Assembly: GCF_018499575.1 (NCBI RefSeq)
Contig: NZ_JAHDAP010000002.1
Span: 1-64,000 of the forward strand
Direction: 5' to 3'
Source: Streptococcus infantis
Lineage (GTDB): Bacteria > Bacillota > Bacilli > Lactobacillales > Streptococcaceae
Length of the DNA stretch: 64,000 nucleotides
A program made the translations under genes and the position numbers. A model generated the notes under the pieces. That model was not told the DNA's origin, ran no database searches, and saw only the letters and a list, made by a program, of their open reading frames with translations. Position 1 is the first letter of the stretch; each line of letters starts with the position of its first letter. Positions 1 through 8,588 of the stretch are shown in pieces.

Positions 1-76
1 CGAACACAGAAGTTAAGCCCTAGAACGCCGGAAGTAGTTGGGGGTTGCCCCCTGTGAGATATGGAAGTCGCTTAGC
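1..76 (+). rRNA. rrf: 5S ribosomal RNA, 3' part
   Basis: The first 76 bases match the 3' two thirds of a streptococcal 5S rRNA, including the CGAACACAGAAGTTAAGCCC segment of the central domain and the closing CGCTTAGC. The 5' end lies before the window, so an rRNA operon is read into the window from the left. The 3' end is set by pairing of the closing strand and is good to a few bases. tRNA-Asn follows six bases later and probably shares the transcript. Confidence 0.93.
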
Positions 77-81
77 TGTTA

Positions 82-155
82 TCCGCCATAGCTCAGTTGG
101 TAGTAGCGCATGACTGTTAATCATGATGTCGTAGGTTCGAGTCCTACTGGCGGAG
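82..155 (+). tRNA. tRNA-Asn (GTT)
   Basis: The acceptor strands TCCGCCA (82-88) and TGGCGGA (148-154) pair fully, followed by discriminator G155. The anticodon GTT is at 116-118 in the loop ACTGTTAAT, and the T loop GGTTCGAGTCC is present. The CCA end is not encoded. It sits directly behind the 5S gene and ends at the terminator at 161. Confidence 0.97.
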
Positions 156-160
156 TATTT

Positions 161-187
161 AAACGTTCTAAGGAACGTTTTTTTTAT
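161..187 (+). terminator. Terminator of the rRNA-tRNA operon
   Basis: A perfect 8-bp stem AAACGTTC (161-168) / GAACGTTT (173-180) with loop TAAG is followed by a T run. It closes the rRNA and tRNA-Asn transcript. Confidence 0.92.
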
Positions 188-344
188 TTTATAATTTTTT
201 TAGAACTTTTATTTTTGTATCTATCAATGCCTATTTTGTCTATTTTATGTTAGTTTAGCTTTTGATTCTTACTTTATAGGATTTATGGTCATTTTAGTAT
301 GCCTTTCTGTTAAACTTTTTTTATCAATAAGAAAGGTTTTTTAT

Positions 345-581
345 ATGCTTCAAAAATACTACGATCGTTCTTTGCTTTTTCTAAAACAAGTCGAAGAAGA
401 ATATTCATTTTTTCTACAGAGTAATGATGAATGGGAATTACTTCATCTAAAATTTTTATTATATTACTTAATTCGTTTTAGGATAAAGAGTGAGAATGAT
501 TTTATTCTCTGTCACTTTAGAGCTGCATATCGTCTTTATCTCAATTATTTGCTTGGTCAGAATTTGAATTATTCATTTTAA
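345..581 (+). CDS. comW: ComW, competence regulator
   Basis: This 78-aa protein matches the pneumococcal competence protein ComW in length, in place (between an rRNA/tRNA block and purA) and in the pattern WE-LHLKFLLYYLIR followed by FRAAYRLYL. ComW stabilises the alternative sigma factor ComX (SigX) and helps it act with RNA polymerase, so late competence genes are expressed. An ATG at 285 in the same frame would add 20 residues. The start at 345 is preferred because AAGAAAGG lies 8 bases before it and the length then equals known ComW. The protein is strongly diverged from the pneumococcal form as I remember it. I could not find a convincing ComE direct repeat upstream; CATTTTAG at 290-297 is at best half of one. 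Confidence 0.87.
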   Translation: MLQKYYDRSLLFLKQVEEEYSFFLQSNDEWELLHLKFLLYYLIRFRIKSENDFILCHFRAAYRLYLNYLLGQNLNYSF

Positions 582-597
582 ATAAGTTTTTTTCATT

Positions 598-610
598 TTT
601 TACGAACAAT
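598..610 (+). promoter_or_regulatory. Candidate PurR box upstream of purA
   Basis: TTTTACGAACAAT matches the published PurBox AWWWCCGAACWWT at 11 of 13 positions, with the CGAAC core intact. It lies about 145 bases before the predicted purA transcription start, farther than usual, and overlaps the comW hairpin. Similar sites precede purC and purD. The same bases also resemble a competence cin-box (TACGAATA) with one mismatch, so the assignment is tentative. Confidence 0.35.
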
Positions 611-663
611 AATAATAGATTATTTAAATTTATATAGAATAAGCTAAATAATTATTGTTTTTC
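605..663 (+). terminator. Weak AT-rich hairpin after comW
   Basis: AACAATAAT near 606 and TTATTTA near 620 together can pair, with a bulge, to TAAATAATTATTGTT ending near 660, which is followed by a T stretch. It is a plausible but weak terminator for comW. Confidence 0.4.
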
Positions 664-708
664 AATTTAAAAATAAAAGAAATCCCTAATCTTTTCTAGT
701 GTTTATCC

Positions 709-737
709 TTGATAAAATAGGCTTTTTTTCTTATAAT
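709..737 (+). promoter_or_regulatory. purA promoter
   Basis: TTGATA (709-714) and TATAAT (732-737) are separated by exactly 17 bases, a near-consensus sigma-A promoter. Transcription should start near 744, giving a leader of about 77 bases before the purA start codon. Confidence 0.85.
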
Positions 738-755
738 AAATTGTAAGATATTATT

Positions 756-2107
<1,352 letters not shown>

Positions 2108-2114
2108 GAGATTT

Positions 2115-2147
2115 TTTAAGATTTGTTTAAGACAGGTCGGATATACT
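2115..2147 (+). promoter_or_regulatory. CiaR-dependent promoter of a csRNA
   Basis: TTTAAG (2115-2120), five bases, TTTAAG (2126-2131) is an exact CiaR direct repeat. Ten bases later comes a -10 box TATACT (2142-2147). This spacing is the published arrangement of promoters activated by the response regulator CiaR in the Mitis group. Confidence 0.85.
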
Positions 2148-2153
2148 ATAGAC

Positions 2154-2253
2154 AGTTACAAGAAGACCTCCTAACTTGTTGTAACAAATTTCCTAAACTT
2201 TTCTTTTTCATAATAATCTCCCTATAAAGTCACCGCATTCGGTGGCTTTTTTT
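2154..2253 (+). ncRNA. Cia-dependent small RNA (csRNA family)
   Basis: A transcript of about 100 bases is predicted from the CiaR promoter to the terminator at 2228-2253. It has the csRNA architecture: a 5' hairpin (GTTACAAG pairing with CTTGTTGTAAC, 2155-2185), a pyrimidine-rich single-stranded centre, and a 3' terminator. CCTCC (2167-2171) in the hairpin loop and TTTCATAATAATCTCCC in the centre are complementary to ribosome sites and AUG codons. This is how csRNAs repress targets such as comC in the pneumococcus. I cannot say which numbered csRNA it corresponds to. Confidence 0.82.
2228..2253 (+). terminator. Terminator of the csRNA (and possibly purA)
   Basis: The stem AGTCACCG (2228-2235) / CGGTGGCT (2240-2247), with one T-G pair and loop CATT, is followed by seven or more T. 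Confidence 0.93.
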
Positions 2254-2312
2254 GTCAGCTTTTAAGTCATATTTAGGTGGCTTCTTTACTTTTAAGACAA
2301 AGAGAAAAACAG

Positions 2313-2524
2313 TGGGACAGAAATCTTTAGAACAACTCTCGATTTGGTACACCCAGATCTGCGAGGTTTCAACATTTGGGTAAATTGGTTAAAGTTGTGA
2401 ATTGAGAAAAGAAGTTTTGGTAAAAGAAGCTTTTTGAATTCTCAAATACCAACAAATCGTTCAATTTGTCATCACATCGAAGGCGCATAACTAAGAAAAA
2501 ATGAGGTTGGGATTTCTGATCCCA
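2313..2524. repeat. About 210-bp spacer bounded by an imperfect inverted repeat
   Basis: TGGGACAGAAATC (2313-2325) is repeated inverted as GATTTCTGATCCCA (2511-2524), with one extra base. The bases between are AT-rich and non-coding and contain a smaller inverted pair (TTGAGAA near 2402 and TTCTCAA near 2440). The layout resembles a small non-autonomous repeat. The motif GTGGGACAGAAATC is, to my memory, common in Mitis-group intergenic regions. The right end doubles as a terminator for the minus-strand gene at 2588. Confidence 0.4.
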
Positions 2525-2529
2525 GCCTC
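2497..2529 (-). terminator. Terminator of the minus-strand gene at 2588
   Basis: Read on the minus strand, GAGGCTGGGA (2529-2520), loop TCAGAAA, TCCCAACCTC (2512-2503) form a 10-bp stem with one G-T pair, followed by ATTTTTTC. Confidence 0.85.
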
Positions 2530-2587
2530 TTCAGTGAACTATTTTCTTGAGAATTTGTAAGTTAGACAAACTTGAATTTTTTCTGAA

Positions 2588-3127
2588 TCAGCTTACTTGA
2601 TTATCTGATTTATCACTTTGAAATTGCTTCATTTCGTGCCTAAAAGCATCTGCTTTTAGTTTGTCTGTGATGATACTGACTCTGACTAGCTTATTTAGTT
2701 TTTTTTCATGTCCTTCTAAAAAAATAGGATTTCTAATTTTTATGCTTAACTTTACGCAATTAAAAGGACGCTTTTTAATGGTTATTTGTTCGATATCTTG
2801 AAGTCCAAATTGATAATGTAATAGGCTGTGGCCTCTACTGCTATAGGTATAATACTGAACAATATTGTTTTTATAAATTTCTAATTTTACTCCATTTATG
2901 AAGAGATAATACCCCATAAACCATATAAGGAGGGGAGCATAAATCAGCGCTACCGCCATAACAATTTTGTCTGCAAAATCAGTATTGTAAGTCATCAGAC
3001 GCTTCAGAATCCAGAGAATCATAACAGATATAGATATCATGGATGGTCTCCCTACTCTATTAAATGTATCTTTATATGGAAACATCAAGGTAAGTTTTGG
3101 TTCATCCTGTAAAAATTCTAATTTCAT
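2588..3127 (-). CDS. Small membrane protein of unknown function
   Basis: This 179-aa protein is not one I can name. Two hydrophobic segments, around residues 30-45 (SISVMILWIL) and 55-77 (MAVALIYAPLLIWFMGYYLF), would form a membrane hairpin. They are followed by a beta-rich, basic cytoplasmic part. That build is like bacterial PH-like membrane proteins, a resemblance only. The gene has its own terminator at 2497 and no partner. As I recall, purA and tadA are neighbours in the pneumococcus, so this gene looks like an accessory insertion. The start follows a weak AAAGGGTAAATA ribosome site. The sequence is more AT-rich than purA. Confidence 0.6.
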   Translation of the reverse strand: MKLEFLQDEPKLTLMFPYKDTFNRVGRPSMISISVMILWILKRLMTYNTDFADKIVMAVALIYAPLLIWFMGYYLFINGVKLEIYKNNIVQYYTYSSRGHSLLHYQFGLQDIEQITIKKRPFNCVKLSIKIRNPIFLEGHEKKLNKLVRVSIITDKLKADAFRHEMKQFQSDKSDNQVS

Positions 3128-3386
3128 TATTTACCCTTTCATCTTGTTTATTATTTAAATCTCAGGCTAATCATCTCTTGGAGACTTATAGTTAAAAATC
3201 TTCCGACAGATCTGGACATTCTGTATCACTTGTATCCATTACTCTCAGTTCAGGATTCCTAGTGTTTCTCTAAATTTTGCTACCATTATACTCTTTTTAT
3301 AACATTATTTCTACAAACCAGAGATTGAATACTATCTAAAGTTGGTTTCTGCAAATATTATAGAGCTCTTTTTTTGTCTAGGAAAA

Positions 3387-3397
3387 CATGCTATAAT
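3387..3397 (+). promoter_or_regulatory. tadA promoter, extended -10
   Basis: TGCTATAAT (3389-3397) is a TGn-extended -10 box ending 31 bases before the tadA ATG. The -35 region is only T-rich. The rest of the stretch 3128-3428 holds nothing else I can support. Confidence 0.7.
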
Positions 3398-3428
3398 GAT
3401 AGAATTGATAGCTAGGAAGAGAGAAGAG

Positions 3429-3896
3429 ATGAATTACACGCTTGAAGAAAAAGAAGCTTTTATGAGAGAGGCATTAAAAGAGGCAGAGATTGCTTTAGAG
3501 CATGATGAAATCCCCATTGGTTGTGTAATTGTCAAGGACGGAAAAGTCATTGGGAGAGGACACAATGCGCGAGAGGAGTTGCAACGGGCAGTCATGCATG
3601 CGGAAATTATGGCCATAGAGAATGCTAATTTGAGCGAAGAGAGTTGGCGTTTGCTCGATTGTACGCTTTTTGTGACCATTGAGCCTTGTGTCATGTGTAG
3701 TGGGGCAATTGGTCTCGCACGGATTCCAAACGTGGTCTACGGGGCTAAAAATCAGAAATTTGGCGCTGCCGGGAGCTTGTATGATATCTTGACAGACGAG
3801 AGACTCAATCACCGCGTGGAAGTTGAAACAGGTGTTTTAGAGAATGAGTGTGCAGAGATTATGCAGGACTTTTTCCGAAATCGACGTAAAAAATAA
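3429..3896 (+). CDS. tadA: tRNA-specific adenosine deaminase TadA
   Basis: TadA converts adenosine 34 of tRNA-Arg(ACG) to inosine so that it can read several codons. At 155 aa it has family length. It carries the zinc site HAE (in AVMHAEIMAIENA) with the catalytic Glu, and PCVMC (in TIEPCVMCSGAIG). An upstream in-frame ATG at 3342 would overlap the promoter. The ATG at 3429 has AGGAAGAGAG directly before it and gives the conserved N-terminus MNYTLEEKEAFMREAL. The gene is followed by the SRP RNA on the same strand. Confidence 0.95.
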   Translation: MNYTLEEKEAFMREALKEAEIALEHDEIPIGCVIVKDGKVIGRGHNAREELQRAVMHAEIMAIENANLSEESWRLLDCTLFVTIEPCVMCSGAIGLARIPNVVYGAKNQKFGAAGSLYDILTDERLNHRVEVETGVLENECAEIMQDFFRNRRKK

Positions 3897-3922
3897 TTTC
3901 TCTTTTAAAATAGAGGGGAATA

Positions 3923-3931
3923 TGGTATAAT
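3923..3931 (+). promoter_or_regulatory. Promoter of the SRP RNA
   Basis: TGGTATAAT (3923-3931) is an extended -10 box placed seven bases before the expected 5' end of the SRP RNA. Confidence 0.75.
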
Positions 3932-3937
3932 AGCTAG

Positions 3938-4018
3938 TGGAGCAACAGTTCTGCGTGAAGCGGGTCAGGGGAGGAATCCAGCAGCCCTAAGCGAGTGTGA
4001 ATTGTGTGCTCTTTTTTC
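3938..4018 (+). ncRNA. ffs: Signal recognition particle RNA, small bacterial type
   Basis: The conserved SRP domain IV is present as GGGTCAGGGGAGGAATCC AGCAGCCCTAAGC (3962-3992), with the GGAA-type tetraloop side and the AGCAGCC asymmetric loop that bind Ffh. The ends GAGCA (3940) and TGCTC (4007-4011) close the hairpin, and a T run follows from 4012. The RNA acts with Ffh in co-translational membrane targeting. It is about 75-80 bases long, the short form usual in streptococci. Confidence 0.93.
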
Positions 4019-4081
4019 GTGCTTTTTTCGAATAAATAAGATAAAATAGCCTAGAATAAAAGATAATAGAAAAGAGAAAAT

Positions 4082-4525
4082 ATGAAAATTCGTGGATTTG
4101 AATTGGTTTCTAGTTTTACAGATGAAAACCTGTTGCCTAAGCGTGAGACGGCTCATGCAGCTGGATACGACTTAAAAGTTGCAGAACGCACTGTCATTGC
4201 TCCAGGAGAGATTGTCTTGGTTCCGACAGGGGTTAAGGCCTATATGCAAGCTGGAGAGGTGCTTTATCTTTATGATCGTTCCTCTAATCCTCGTAAAAAA
4301 GGTCTGGTCTTGATTAACTCTGTGGGTGTCATTGATGGGGACTACTATGGTAATCCTGGGAATGAGGGACATATCTTTGCTCAGATGAAGAACATTACCG
4401 ACCAAGAAGTTGTTCTTGAAGTTGGGGAACGTGTGGTTCAGGCTGTCTTTGCTCCTTTCTTGATTGCAGATGGAGATGTGGCTGATGGCGTTCGGACTGG
4501 TGGATTTGGATCGACCGGGCACTAA
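4082..4525 (+). CDS. dut: Deoxyuridine 5'-triphosphate nucleotidohydrolase
   Basis: dUTPase hydrolyses dUTP to dUMP and pyrophosphate, keeping uracil out of DNA and supplying dUMP for thymidylate. It is 147 aa, typical for the trimeric family. Motifs in order: AGYDLKV near residue 27, YDRSSNPRKKG near 65, GVIDGDYYGNPGN near 80 with the catalytic Asp, and the C-terminal GGFGSTGH. A strong start at AAAATATG follows the SRP RNA. The next gene begins one base after its stop, so the two are surely one transcript. Confidence 0.95.
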   Translation: MKIRGFELVSSFTDENLLPKRETAHAAGYDLKVAERTVIAPGEIVLVPTGVKAYMQAGEVLYLYDRSSNPRKKGLVLINSVGVIDGDYYGNPGNEGHIFAQMKNITDQEVVLEVGERVVQAVFAPFLIADGDVADGVRTGGFGSTGH

Positions 4526-4526
4526 G

Positions 4527-5042
4527 ATGAAGATTATCTTTGTACGTCATGGAGAGCCAGATTACCGTGAGTTAGAGGAGCGTTCTTATACGGGATTTGG
4601 GATAGACTTGGCCCCTTTATCGGTGAAAGGAAGACAACAAGCTCAGGAACTTTGCAAAAATCCTTTGTTTGGATCAGCTGATATACTGGTGTCTTCTGCA
4701 GTGACGCGAGCATTAGAAACAGCTTCTTATGTATCTTGTGCTACTGGGCTTCCTTTGAGAGTGGAGCCATTATTGCATGAATGGCAGGTTTATGAAACAG
4801 GTATAGAGAACTTTGAAACAGCTAGATGTCTGTTTTTAGAAAACAAGGGGGAGTTGCTCCCAAATTCTCCTGTTCAATATGAGACAGCTGTAGGGATGAA
4901 GTCTCGTTTTCTAGAATGCATGGCTAAGTATCGGGAACATCAAACTGTGGTAGTTGTAGCCCATCGCATGCTCATGCGCCAATTTGTACCAGACGAGAAG
5001 ATTGATTTTTGCCAAGTGATTGAATGTGAGATAGAGATATAG
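4527..5042 (+). CDS. Histidine phosphatase family protein
   Basis: This 171-aa protein begins KIIFVRHGEP, the RHG signature of the phosphoglycerate-mutase-like phosphatases with the phosphorylated His8 at its centre. It has the second histidine in VVVVAHRMLMRQF near residue 150. The substrate cannot be told from the sequence; small phosphoesters are usual. The ATG at 4527, one base after the dut stop, is preferred over an upstream in-frame ATG at 4464 inside dut because it gives the conserved N-terminus. It is translated together with dut, which suggests but does not prove a role near nucleotide metabolism. Confidence 0.85.
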   Translation: MKIIFVRHGEPDYRELEERSYTGFGIDLAPLSVKGRQQAQELCKNPLFGSADILVSSAVTRALETASYVSCATGLPLRVEPLLHEWQVYETGIENFETARCLFLENKGELLPNSPVQYETAVGMKSRFLECMAKYREHQTVVVVAHRMLMRQFVPDEKIDFCQVIECEIEI

Positions 5043-5058
5043 AAAGAAGCACAATGGA

Positions 5059-5550
5059 ATGAGTTATAAGGATTTTCAAGCTTTTACCGTAGAGAATTGT
5101 CAAGGCTATAAGAAAGTTTATGAGATTAGTATTGGAGGTTTTCTTTACCTAGCATTTCTCCCTGATGCCTATCATAAAATTCTTTGCATTTCTTCAGAAT
5201 ATATGTCAATTATCGATAGTGAAAACGGTCAAATTACTCCAATAGAGGGAGATTATGATGAAATGGAATTGATAGCCATGTGTGAGGGCTATGATACTCC
5301 TATTCGTATTGCTGGTCAATATGGAGGAAGTCTCCCTCTGGATAATGGTAAAGACGTCAGAGTAATCATGGATAAAGACCAATCTGAAGAATATCCAATT
5401 TTAACCATTTATTGGGAAAAAGGCGAGGAAGCTAAAAGTCAAATTTATAAAGGTTATTTACCCTATATTTTTGGATTTAGTCCGGATGGTCGGTATTATG
5501 TCCATGCGGATGACGGTGGATTGACTGTTCTGAAACAAGATAGTTGCTGA
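5059..5550 (+). CDS. Hypothetical protein, 163 aa
   Basis: I do not recognise this protein. It is acidic, has no signal peptide or membrane segment, and is rich in alternating aromatic and charged residues, suggesting a soluble beta fold. The segment YLPYIFGFSPDGRYYVHADDGGL near the C-terminus resembles a single beta-propeller blade or immunity-type repeat, but one blade proves nothing. AGAAAGAAG precedes the start at 9 bases. It stands between the phosphatase and radA, reads the same way, and ends 42 bases before the probable radA start. In the pneumococcal order I recall there is no gene here. Confidence 0.6.
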   Translation: MSYKDFQAFTVENCQGYKKVYEISIGGFLYLAFLPDAYHKILCISSEYMSIIDSENGQITPIEGDYDEMELIAMCEGYDTPIRIAGQYGGSLPLDNGKDVRVIMDKDQSEEYPILTIYWEKGEEAKSQIYKGYLPYIFGFSPDGRYYVHADDGGLTVLKQDSC

Positions 5551-5592
5551 CGTGAAAATAATAAGAGATTTTATAATGAGAGGATTAGAATT

Positions 5593-6954
5593 ATAGTAAA
5601 GAAAAAAGCGACATTTGTATGTCAAAATTGTGAGTACAATTCACCTAAATACCTAGGGCGTTGTCCCAACTGTGGAGCTTGGTCTTCCTTTGTTGAGGAA
5701 GTCGAAGTTGCAGAGGTCAAGAATGCACGTGTTTCCTTGACAGGTGAGAAAACAAAGCCCATGAAACTGGCTGAAGTAACGTCCATCAATGTCAATCGAA
5801 CTAAGACCGAGATGGAGGAGTTTAACCGAGTCCTTGGCGGCGGAGTAGTCCCAGGAAGTCTGGTCCTCATCGGGGGAGATCCAGGGATTGGGAAGTCCAC
5901 TTTACTCCTACAAGTCTCGACCCAGCTGTCTCAAGTAGGAACAGTTCTCTATGTCAGCGGTGAGGAGTCTGCTCAGCAGATTAAACTTCGTGCAGAGCGA
6001 TTGGGAGATATCGACAGTGAGTTTTATCTCTATGCAGAGACCAATATGCAGAGCGTACGAGCAGAAGTCGAACGTATCCAGCCTGATTTTCTCATCATCG
6101 ACTCCATCCAGACGATTATGTCTCCTGAGATTTCTGGAGTTCAAGGGTCAGTTTCTCAAGTGCGGGAAGTTACGGCAGAGCTCATGCAGCTGGCCAAAAC
6201 CAATAACATTGCTATCTTTATCGTCGGCCATGTGACCAAGGAAGGAACCTTGGCGGGTCCGCGTATGTTGGAGCATATGGTGGACACGGTTCTTTACTTT
6301 GAAGGGGAGCACCACCATACTTTCCGTATCTTGAGAGCTGTCAAAAACCGCTTTGGTTCGACCAATGAGATTGGAATTTTTGAGATGCAGTCAGGTGGCT
6401 TGGTTGAGGTTCTCAATCCAAGTGAGGTATTTCTGGAAGAACGCTTGGATGGAGCAACTGGTTCGTCCATCGTTGTGACTATGGAAGGGACACGTCCAAT
6501 TCTTGCTGAAGTGCAGGCATTGGTGACGCCGACCATGTTTGGAAACGCTAAGCGTACGACGACAGGCCTTGACTTCAATCGTGCAAGCTTGATTATGGCT
6601 GTTTTGGAAAAACGGGCAGGTCTCTTGCTTCAAAATCAGGATGCCTATCTCAAATCAGCTGGTGGTGTCAAATTAGATGAACCTGCTATTGATCTGGCAG
6701 TTGCAGTTGCTATTGCTTCGAGCTACAAGGACAAACCAACCAATCCGCAAGAATGTTTTGTAGGAGAGTTGGGCTTGACGGGAGAGGTGCGTCGTGTCAA
6801 TCGTATCGAGCAACGCATTAATGAGGCTGCTAAGCTTGGATTTACAAAAATCTATGTGCCAAAAAATTCTTTGACTGGCATTAAACCGCCTAAGGAAATT
6901 CAGGTGGTTGGAGTGACGACTATTCAGGAAGTCTTGAAAAAGGTATTCTCCTAA
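5593..6954 (+). CDS. radA: RadA (Sms) DNA branch-migration ATPase, non-standard start
   Basis: RadA is a hexameric ATPase that extends recombination intermediates during repair and natural transformation. The visible parts in order are: a CXXC zinc finger (CQNC then CPNC, first 30 residues), Walker [11 protein letters not shown], the RadA motif KNRFG, and a C-terminal Lon-like domain with [12 protein letters not shown]. The zinc finger must be translated, yet no ATG, GTG or TTG occurs in frame between the upstream stop (5548-5550) and the finger. AGAGGA at 5579-5584 points to ATA at 5593 (8 bases away, 453 aa) or ATT at 5590 (5 bases away). The first ordinary ATG, at 5737, would delete the finger. 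Family length is about 450-458 aa, which supports the non-standard start. Confidence 0.85.
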   Translation: MVKKKATFVCQNCEYNSPKYLGRCPNCGAWSSFVEEVEVAEVKNARVSLTGEKTKPMKLAEVTSINVNRTKTEMEEFNRVLGGGVVPGSLVLIGGDPGIGKSTLLLQVSTQLSQVGTVLYVSGEESAQQIKLRAERLGDIDSEFYLYAETNMQSVRAEVERIQPDFLIIDSIQTIMSPEISGVQGSVSQVREVTAELMQLAKTNNIAIFIVGHVTKEGTLAGPRMLEHMVDTVLYFEGEHHHTFRILRAVKNRFGSTNEIGIFEMQSGGLVEVLNPSEVFLEERLDGATGSSIVVTMEGTRPILAEVQALVTPTMFGNAKRTTTGLDFNRASLIMAVLEKRAGLLLQNQDAYLKSAGGVKLDEPAIDLAVAVAIASSYKDKPTNPQECFVGELGLTGEVRRVNRIEQRINEAAKLGFTKIYVPKNSLTGIKPPKEIQVVGVTTIQEVLKKVFS

Positions 6955-7024
6955 TAGTTATGCTCAGTTTTAGATTGTAAAACATTTTATTGCTAATATT
7001 TATTAAAACAAGGAGGAATTTCTG

Positions 7025-7720
7025 ATGAAATTTTCTATGGATAGTCACATGCAATTTCCTTTGGTAGAGTTGTCGCTCAATCAGGGAGAAACGGTCTTTA
7101 TTCAGCGCGGTAGCATGGTCTACCATACACCTAATGTAAGTCTCAATACCCAGCTCAATGCAAGCGGTTCTGGTTTGGGACGTTTTGTCAAAGCTGTAGG
7201 GCGTTCAATGGTTTCTGGTGAAAGTACCTTTATCACTCAAGCTGTTGCGGAGTCTGACAACGGAAACCTTGCTTTAGCACCAGATACTCCTGGTCAAGTG
7301 ATTGCTCTTGAGCTAGGCGAAAAGCAGTACCGATTGAATGATGGTGCCTTTTTAGCTCTTGATGGTACAGCTTTCTATACAATGGAGCGCCAGTCTATTG
7401 GGAAAGCTCTGTTCGGAGGGCAAGGCGGTCTCTTTGTGATGACTACCCAAGGTCAGGGAACTCTTTTGGCCAATGCCTTTGGATCTATTAAGAAAATTGA
7501 GTTGCAAAACCAAGAAATAACGATTGACAATGCCCATGTGGTAGCTTGGAGTCAATCTCTGGACTATGATATCCACTTAGAAAATGGCTTCTGGCAGTCT
7601 ATAGGTACGGGTGAAGGAGTGGTGAATACCTTCCGAGGTACCGGTGAGGTCTATGTACAAAGTCTCAATCTTCAGAGCTTTGCAGGCTCCCTCAATAAGT
7701 ATATCCAAAAAGGATCATAA
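7025..7720 (+). CDS. AIM24 / TIGR00266-like protein
   Basis: This 231-aa protein resembles the TIGR00266 (AIM24) family, whose members are beta-rich, cytoplasmic and of unknown biochemical function. The hallmarks are an early IQRGSMVYHTPNV segment, a glycine-rich centre and a C-terminal GEGVVNTFRGTGEVYVQS run. No signal peptide or membrane segment is seen. The start is well supported by AAGGAGG six bases before ATG 7025. It is a single gene, with a clear terminator at 7725. The link to radA is only position. Confidence 0.78.
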   Translation: MKFSMDSHMQFPLVELSLNQGETVFIQRGSMVYHTPNVSLNTQLNASGSGLGRFVKAVGRSMVSGESTFITQAVAESDNGNLALAPDTPGQVIALELGEKQYRLNDGAFLALDGTAFYTMERQSIGKALFGGQGGLFVMTTQGQGTLLANAFGSIKKIELQNQEITIDNAHVVAWSQSLDYDIHLENGFWQSIGTGEGVVNTFRGTGEVYVQSLNLQSFAGSLNKYIQKGS

Positions 7721-7724
7721 ACAT

Positions 7725-7778
7725 AAAACTAGGACAGAAGCCCAAGCTAGAAGCTGGATATCTCTGTTCTAGTTTTTT
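7725..7778 (+). terminator. Terminator after the AIM24-like gene
   Basis: AAAACTAGGACAGA (7725-7738) pairs with TCTGTTCTAGTTTT (7763-7776), one G-T pair included, with an inner small stem around CCAAGCT/AGCTGG, followed by TT. Confidence 0.9.
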
Positions 7779-7832
7779 CAATGAAAGCTGAAAACTGACA
7801 AGACAAAGAAAAGATGGTAAGATAGAATAACA

Positions 7833-7853
7833 ATAATTTGGTGTTCAAATTAT
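7833..7853. promoter_or_regulatory. Perfect 8-bp inverted repeat before carbonic anhydrase
   Basis: ATAATTTG (7833-7840), five bases, CAAATTAT (7846-7853). It lies directly behind a likely -10 box TAGAAT (7823-7828) and before the carbonic anhydrase start. It would fall at the beginning of the mRNA, either as an operator or as a leader hairpin. No known regulator is recognised. Confidence 0.45.
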
Positions 7854-7878
7854 CTGGCAGATTAGAAAGTGAGTTGTC

Positions 7879-8373
7879 ATGTCCTATTTTGAAAATTTTT
7901 TAAAGGCCAACCAAGCTTATGTAGAACTACATGGAGATTTGCACTTATCCATTAAACCTAAGACCAAGGTTGCAATCGTAACTTGTATGGACTCGCGTTT
8001 GCACGTTGCACCAGCTCTAGGGTTAGCTCTTGGAGATGCCCATATTTTACGGAATGCGGGTGGTCGAGTGACGGATGATATGATTCGCTCACTCGTGATT
8101 TCCCAGCAACAAATGGGAACAAGAGAAATTGTGGTGCTCCATCATACAGACTGCGGCGCTCAAACCTTCAATAACGAGGATTTCCAAGAACATTTGAAAT
8201 GTGAATTTGGAGTAGATGTATCTGGGCAGGACTTTTTACCGTTTCAAGACATCGATGAGAGTGTCCGTGAGGATATGAAGTTGCTGCGAGAATGCCCCTT
8301 AATTCCCGAAGATGTTATTATTTCAGGAGCTGTTTACGATGTGGATACAGGGAGTATGAGAGAAGTATACTAA
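7879..8373 (+). CDS. Beta-class carbonic anhydrase
   Basis: The enzyme interconverts CO2 and bicarbonate in the cytoplasm. This supplies bicarbonate for biotin-dependent carboxylation and for purine and pyrimidine synthesis. It is 164 aa, the short beta-class form. Zinc ligands are Cys36 in CMDSRL (with the Asp-Arg dyad), and His and Cys in HHTDCG. It is a single gene, with its own promoter region and terminator. A link with the PurE/PurK carboxylation step, which uses bicarbonate, is reasonable but inferred. Confidence 0.9.
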   Translation: MSYFENFLKANQAYVELHGDLHLSIKPKTKVAIVTCMDSRLHVAPALGLALGDAHILRNAGGRVTDDMIRSLVISQQQMGTREIVVLHHTDCGAQTFNNEDFQEHLKCEFGVDVSGQDFLPFQDIDESVREDMKLLRECPLIPEDVIISGAVYDVDTGSMREVY

Positions 8374-8462
8374 CTTTATAGTTGAAAATTTCCAATGTGC
8401 CGTGAAGTAGGATGATAAGATTGACACATTTCATCCTCAATATCACCAATATAAAATAGCAC

Positions 8463-8500
8463 AAGACAAGAGTATAAAAGTCAGCTCTTGTCTTATTTTT
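8463..8500 (+). terminator. Terminator of the carbonic anhydrase gene
   Basis: A perfect 10-bp stem AAGACAAGAG (8463-8472) / CTCTTGTCTT (8485-8494) with a 12-base loop is followed by ATTTTTT. Confidence 0.93.
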
Positions 8501-8502
8501 TA

Positions 8503-8531
8503 TTGAAAAATCGAGAAAAAAGCGCTACAAT
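8503..8531 (+). promoter_or_regulatory. prs promoter
   Basis: TTGAAA (8503-8508) and TACAAT (8526-8531) are separated by 17 bases, about 55 bases before the prs start. Confidence 0.8.
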
Positions 8532-8588
8532 GGTAGATGGAAAAATGTTGTGAAAAACACAAGTGATACATAAATACCGGAGGAAATC

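Noticed and set aside
289-314. ComE direct repeat before comW
   Set aside because: TCATTTTAG fits one half, but the second half would be 17 instead of 21 bases away and fits at only 5 of 9 positions.
598-615. Competence cin-box (TACGAATA) for a late gene before purA
   Set aside because: TACGAACA has one mismatch, no late competence gene follows, and the purA promoter at 709 explains the transcript. A PurR box is the better reading.
5737-6954. RadA starting at the first ATG (405 aa)
   Set aside because: It would remove the conserved CXXC zinc finger that is clearly encoded upstream.
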